64,000 bases of DNA from Psettodes erumei. Lineage: Eukaryota; Chordata; Actinopteri; Pleuronectiformes; Psettodidae. Positions 59,331-64,000 of the stretch are shown one piece after another. The stretch spans positions 2,170,001-2,234,000 of the forward strand of contig JAFBJZ010000109.1 in the NCBI GenBank assembly GCA_016785225.1. Direction: 5' to 3'. Both the position numbers and the translations under genes were made by a program. Position 1 is the stretch's first letter, and each line of letters opens with the position of its first letter. The notes beneath the pieces are model-generated. The model was not told where the DNA came from. It ran no database searches and worked only from the letters and a program-made list of their open reading frames with translations.

Positions 59331-60630
59331 CAAATTGTGCTCCCTAAAGTTGCTATAAATGCTCTCTCTCTCAGAAAATCAAACAGTAACATTAGGAGTG
59401 TTTAATTACTGGGTTGCATACAAACAAAGCGGAGGAGAGTACAGTGTGATCTCACTGAAGTTACTGTGTGTAGAAAAACAGCTAGGTATAAGATGAGATG
59501 CTCCTGCTACAGCAGGTTAGCTACAGACAACATTTAAATTTGAACTTTCCTGAGCAAATGTAACCTGTGACAATGACAGGTTAATAGTAAAGGCTAAAAC
59601 ATAATTTAACAGTAGTGAGAACAGTCATAAAGTCAGCAAACTGACTAAAGTAACATTAGCTAGCATTGGCTAGCTACTGGTTATACCAGATGAAATAAAG
59701 CTGAGTGAGCAAAGGGTTAATGTGGTTGGCATTTGGCAGAAGGTGTTATTTCTTGTTTCACTGGTGACATAGTCTCACTTCACACCTACTAACCAAGAGA
59801 TATTTGCATTTACAGTAGCAGCAGTTTTTAGTTTTGACAACAAAATTTATATTCACGTACGAACACAACCTGACTTATAAACCGTAAAAAATTATTTCCT
59901 ACGTTGGACTATGTTGAGAAAAAACACGTTTGGGGATGTCAGAAAATGAGGTTTCATTACATACGAATACATACACACACAATATTGTAATTTGTCCATG
60001 CTGCATAACAGTGAAACTCAGCTGATAACATGATAACACACAGCCATTTAACCAGAATGGGCGTTTTTCTGGTTGGTGTACAGCACTGGCTTGTAGCTGT
60101 TTTTTTCCCATTTAAATTAGAATAACTCATCATTGCAACCATTTATTCATGCATTCATATGCTGAAGCAAGTAATTCATCACCAGAGGGTCCATAAACTT
60201 TGTGGATCTCTCGTCCACTGCCTGACTGACAATTTTGTGAAACCAAGGTGCAGTGGCTCCGCTGGCACTGCCACTCAGGGCTTCATATCTCTGCTGTTCT
60301 AACCAGCTGCTAAATGCTGGTGACCAACAGCAACAGCCGCGAGCGCGCGGGCTGATGTGCGCACTCGTGTCCAATCACGTCTGTCACACTTAGAACACTC
60401 TCTGGGGTCAGATCGAGCCACGCTGATATTTCATGTGGCCTATTTCTACCGAGCATGTCGCAAATTATCCAAATTTTCACATCATAAATGTTGTCTGCGG
60501 CGGAATTAGAGTGGCCATACTTCTTAAATTTTTCATCTCAGATATCAAAATAAATTGCACAGCGGTTGCTGGTTGCATTATAAGGTGCAGCCCTATACAG
60601 AACATGCTATAGCAGGCAGGCAGTTACAGT
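59330..60630. other. Probable unidentified repeat material with a CpG-rich patch
   Basis: Words such as AACATTAGCTAGCATTGGCTAGC (59652 on) are typical of dispersed fish repeats. From 60320 to 60380 there is a concentrated CpG cluster (GCGAGCGCGCGGGC) unlike its surroundings. A 75-codon minus frame at 60147-60374 reads through it and ends in KFMDPLVMNYLLQHMNA, matching nothing I know. It may be a fragment of an unrecognised element. Confidence 0.3.
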
Positions 60631-61260
60631 GTGACCCTGAATGTCCTGTTAACTATCCACACAAGCACAGTTTTGCAAAATAACCCTTCCTGGGTCAATT
60701 CTCACTTTTATGGCAAATAACAGAAATATGTTAATATGCGTACTGATACTGGACGACGTACCTCCTGAAGAAGCCCTAACAATGATCTCACCCTGACCCT
60801 AATGTTTATCGACTCAATTATCCTTCTATCTCCACATCTGGACCGTACACTTGGACTACTTATTTGTCCCGTGTAAAAGATGAAAGTGGGTGAAAAGTGT
60901 GGCGAGGAAAAAATGAGGGACAGGGAGAGAGTCAAAGAGTGTCATTTATAGGAGGAGGGAAGTATTATGAGCACATTTATCCAAAATTGGAAAATAATGA
61001 AGAAAGATTAAAGCCCTCTCAGTATTTTAGGTGTTCCAAATGGACAACCAGTCCTGCAGTTGACAATGGACCACAGCGAGTTCCAGACACTATTATGTGC
61101 CACAAATGAGAGCAAGCCACAATGTGAAAGCCTCTTTGCAAGATAGAGGGAAAGAAACTTGAATGAGGTCTACTTGTGCACATCCCTCTTTATACATGTT
61201 GTGTTGTGGTGACGATAGATAAGTGCTCACTGTCTTAAATGAAGTAAGAAGTGTAAAGAG
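60631..61260. other. Gene-free stretch
   Basis: Short frames on both strands without domains. Nothing recognised. Confidence 0.4.
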
Positions 61261-61520
61261 GCTTTCCTATCACCCATTTTGGCTGCGATTATGCTCCAGC
61301 TAGTCATGCTGACCCCTTATTCCTCTGCACTCCTGCAATATTTGCTGCCCACACAAACATGCATGTGGACCCCGTGCCTCTCAACAATTACCTTGACTAC
61401 CACAGTCGAGGTAATTATTGGGAAACACAGGATCCACAGTGGACCTGGTCATTCAGTTGCTGTTGCCCCATGAGTTAGCTGTCAAAACTGCAAAAAACGC
61501 TTCATTAGTTGTTTTTTTTC
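61260..61520. other. CNE-like block with hairpin
   Basis: Repeat-free, balanced text. An imperfect inverted repeat at 61382-61420 has arms around AATTACCTTGACT and AGTCGAGGTAATT separated by five bases. The symmetric TAATT cores could be paired homeodomain sites or form a short hairpin. Candidate regulatory element. Confidence 0.35.
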
Positions 61521-62390
61521 ATTGCGCTTCCTTGACTGAATCAGCTCATGTGAACTGCGGGCGCAGTTTTCAGCTACAGATGACAGGTTGAGCATTTTGT
61601 TCAGCGAAGCTAGATGAGAGCTACAGCCCCCCCATCACCTCAACCTAAGCTCAGAAAATACAGACAACTGGGTCACGGAAATTCTGTCACAAGTTATTGG
61701 GCACCTAAGAGTGCGGGAAATCCTATGGTGCAATATTATTCTCTGTAAATCTCAAACTGTGAATAACACAAGCCAAGCAATTTAAGCAGGGAGGTCATAG
61801 CAAAGTAAAGCAAGAAAATTGCCAGGAAAAAAAATATCGGGCTTTCTCAGAGAGTGAAATAGATGAGAGATGAAGGGAGATGAAAAGTTGACGGTCTACC
61901 CGGGCAGGTCTACAAAAAGTAATGAATATCCCTCGGTGTGGAGCGATTTTGAGGAACTGTCATTCTGAATGAAGTGAGATAAAAATTATATTTCACCCAG
62001 ATAAAAAAAAGCAACCAATACAAAAGCAGAAAGGACATATGTCTGCCTGATGCTGCCCTTAATCCAAGACAAGGCCTGACAGCCCGCACCATCAAATGTC
62101 AGAGCGACTGAAGCATCAACACAGTCTGATTATACACATATGGCCACAATAAAAACAGCACAGCATTCTCCAGAAATAAACACTGAAGCAGAATTTTGGG
62201 CTGTGAAGTTGAGTCTAAATTAAATCAAATCCAAAGTAATTTTCTATTATCTTCTTGCCACTCTCCAGGCAAAAGAGACACATGGATGATGAGAAATGTT
62301 TGATGAATGTGCATCATTTAATGTTCAGGAAGAAGGTTTTCTTTCACAAAAAATGGTAAAACATGTATGAGTCTAAATGTCCGTGCAATA
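61520..62390. other. Gene-free stretch
   Basis: Nothing recognised; short minus frame at 61910-62095 lacks a domain. Confidence 0.4.
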
Positions 62391-62790
62391 TCGTGTGTCC
62401 TGTTTGTCCTCACGTCTGCTGTGAAATTTGCTTCACCCCGGTAATCAGTCGAACACATGGCCTATCTATGAATTCAGACAAACTTTTTGTGCGACCCTCT
62501 CTCCCTTTTATCAATTCCTGGTCTTTTGTGAGTGCAAAATGAACTGAGCAGCCATAGATTTTGCCTTGTGTTGTAGAAAATAACGTGTCCTTCGCGAAAG
62601 AATACAGTCATGCTTCTCATTCCAAAGTCTTAATGCTTTTTCCTGTGAATAAATCATCCACATCTATTGAATCCTTTTCATTTCACAACACAAGCCCACC
62701 ATTCAGAGAGAAAAGAAAAGAGTCTGAATTACTTCAAGCTGGAGAGTTACCTTGCATAGAGAGGAATTAAGGACCATTTGCCAATATTGT
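62390..62790. other. CNE-like block
   Basis: Repeat-free and mixed in composition, with CTTCGCGAAAG near 62591, a symmetric CpG-containing word, and CTATTGAATCC near 62664. A 69-codon plus frame at 62561-62770 has no domain. Confidence 0.35.
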
Positions 62791-63420
62791 GGATCAACTA
62801 TGCAGAGAATAAAAGCAACATTCTTGTGTTACCTGGCCAGGGAATATAGCCACAATGGACTTCAAACAAGGACCAGCGCACAATCCACGGATTGATTTTT
62901 ACTTGAGGGACCTTGGACTTTTCACAACAAACATTTTCCAGCAAAGACAAACACAAAGGGAAGCATTTGAATAGTTGTTGTATTACCCTCTTGCCCTTTG
63001 TCAAGAAGAATGTAGGCTGTTCATTGTATGTCAACGGATGACCTCAATCTCATAATTTACCATTGTGGTACTGCAAAGTAAAAAGCTGCCTTTGGAAACG
63101 GTTGTTTTGTATTGTTTACAAGCTGTTTGGTGTGGTTTATAACTCTGGAAGTTTTTCTTGCATATTTGTATACTTGGCACTGTCACATGCCCTTGTCTGC
63201 AGCACAATGTGTCACTAATACAGAAGAACCCAAGACAATGGTGAGCGTGGAGCAAATAAAACCCCTCTGCAGAGTTGAGAGAAAATTGAAGTCTCCGGCC
63301 ACGCAGGAGAGGTGGTAAAAGTTTCAGCCTCTCATTTCAAGTAAATGTTCTGAGAAGGAGTCAAAGTGAATATGCAGGACTTTGTGCGTTTCATTGTCAT
63401 GTCAGTACTGTAAACCAGCT
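62790..63420. other. Gene-free stretch
   Basis: Opposed short frames (62798-63034 minus, 63031-63255 minus, 63112-63318 plus) without domains. Nothing recognised. Confidence 0.4.
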
Positions 63421-64000
63421 GACTATCCCTGCTGCTCTTAAAAGGTGCCCACACTCTCACCTGAGTGACACTCACTTGAGCTCTGCTCCAGTCTCTAGCC
63501 CCTCTAACAGCAAGATAAGACTCTTATCACCTCCAAGAGTGAAGATTTGGCCTCAATCCAAGAGAACCAACGGAGCAGGAAAACCACTGTCTAGACACTT
63601 AAGGTGAACTAAAAGCAACAATGCTCTGTTTGACAGGAAATACTAAAGGGCTGTCGCAGAGGCACGGTACGCCGAGGAGGCTCTGGTTCAGACAATGTCA
63701 TTGTGCGAAAGCGCCTCACCAAATCCCCTTTCCTGAAGTCATTTTTCATCCCACCAATGGGAACTCCACAGGGCATCTTTAACGCTGAAGGTCCAACCCA
63801 GTGATTTTGCATGTTCAGCCCAGATTTACGACAAATTACATGTAATTTGCATCACAACCATCTGTTTAGCATTTTGTGTTCGACTCTGGGTTAACATTTA
63901 CCATTCCAGCATCCATTGTTTCCATTCACTCCTGCACAATATGAAATAGAAGTTGCTTGGTTTACATAATCAGTCACAATTTCTATGTATCCATATGACT
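63420..64000. other. CNE-like block to window end
   Basis: Balanced, repeat-free from about 63600 to 63880, including CGGTACGCCGAGG (63665 on) and ATTACATGTAATTTGCAT (63836 on), which holds an octamer-like TTTGCAT and the palindrome ATTACATGTAAT. A minus frame at 63609-63812 has no domain. Candidate regulatory DNA cut by the window edge. Confidence 0.35.

Noticed and set aside
1..64000. CRISPR array, operon, bacterial or phage system
   Set aside because: No regular direct repeats with spacers, no ribosome-binding-site/ORF chains, and clear vertebrate repeats throughout.
1..64000. Known microRNA precursors
   Set aside because: I looked for the mature sequences of several well-known vertebrate microRNAs that I remember and saw none.

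Overview
This window reads as nuclear DNA from a ray-finned fish, most likely a percomorph teleost. The base composition is AT-leaning with no bacterial gene density. Microsatellites are frequent ((CA)n, (GA)n, (GGA)n). Several dispersed repeats match families I remember from percomorph genomes: the 'AATCGATTAAT' non-autonomous DNA element, the 'agtacttgagta' element, the 'ggattgccatgaaat / gttagcatgctaac' element, the 'aaagttagcaactagc' element, a tRNA-headed SINE and the 3' tail of a LINE. These family assignments come from memory, not from a search.

I found no protein-coding gene I can name. Open frames are short; the longest is 170 codons at 14904-15416, AT-rich and hydrophobic, and looks like chance. 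There is no chain of credible exons, no CpG island, no rRNA and no functional tRNA. The window is therefore best described as a gene desert or a very large intron. Many stretches of 150-700 bp are free of repeats, compositionally balanced and dense in homeodomain, POU-octamer, OTX-like, MEIS-like and E-box-like words. That pattern is typical of conserved non-coding elements (CNEs) around developmental regulator genes, but conservation cannot be measured from one sequence, so these are candidates only.

Layout: 1-900 CNE-like; 0.9-7.3 kb mostly unassigned with a few CNE-like islands; 7.3-10 kb CNE-like with a G-rich tract; 10-12 kb AT-rich with a POU-like palindrome; 12-12.8 kb CNE-like; 13.4-15.7 kb repeat relic and low complexity; 15.8-18.2 kb the densest CNE-like block; 18.4-19.3 kb two opposed copies of one DNA element; 19.8-20.3 kb a cluster of simple sequence ending in a possible 39-nt exon; 21.1-22.2 kb a repeat copy and compound microsatellites; 24.3-24.8 kb CNE-like; 25.3-25.9 kb a piggyBac-type MITE relic; 28.4 kb a SINE; 30.2-32.7 kb CNE-like; 33-38.4 kb mobile-element relics separated by CNE-like islands at 35.6 and 37 kb; 39-39.7 kb CNE-like; 42-52 kb mixed repeats, a LINE tail and CNE-like islands at 43.8, 49.3 and 51.4 kb; 53.3-54.9 kb CNE-like with an unexplained minus-strand open frame; 57.6-58 kb, 61.2-61.5 kb and 62.4-63.9 kb CNE-like.

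If the desert reading is right, the islands would act together as distal enhancers of a gene outside the window. I cannot identify that gene from this sequence. No undescribed biological system is demonstrated here. The observations most worth testing are the minus-strand open frame near 53.7-54.0 kb, the possible microexon at 20.3 kb, the hairpin at 61.4 kb, the palindromic POU-like dimer at 10.5 kb and the excess of the word TACAGTAT.
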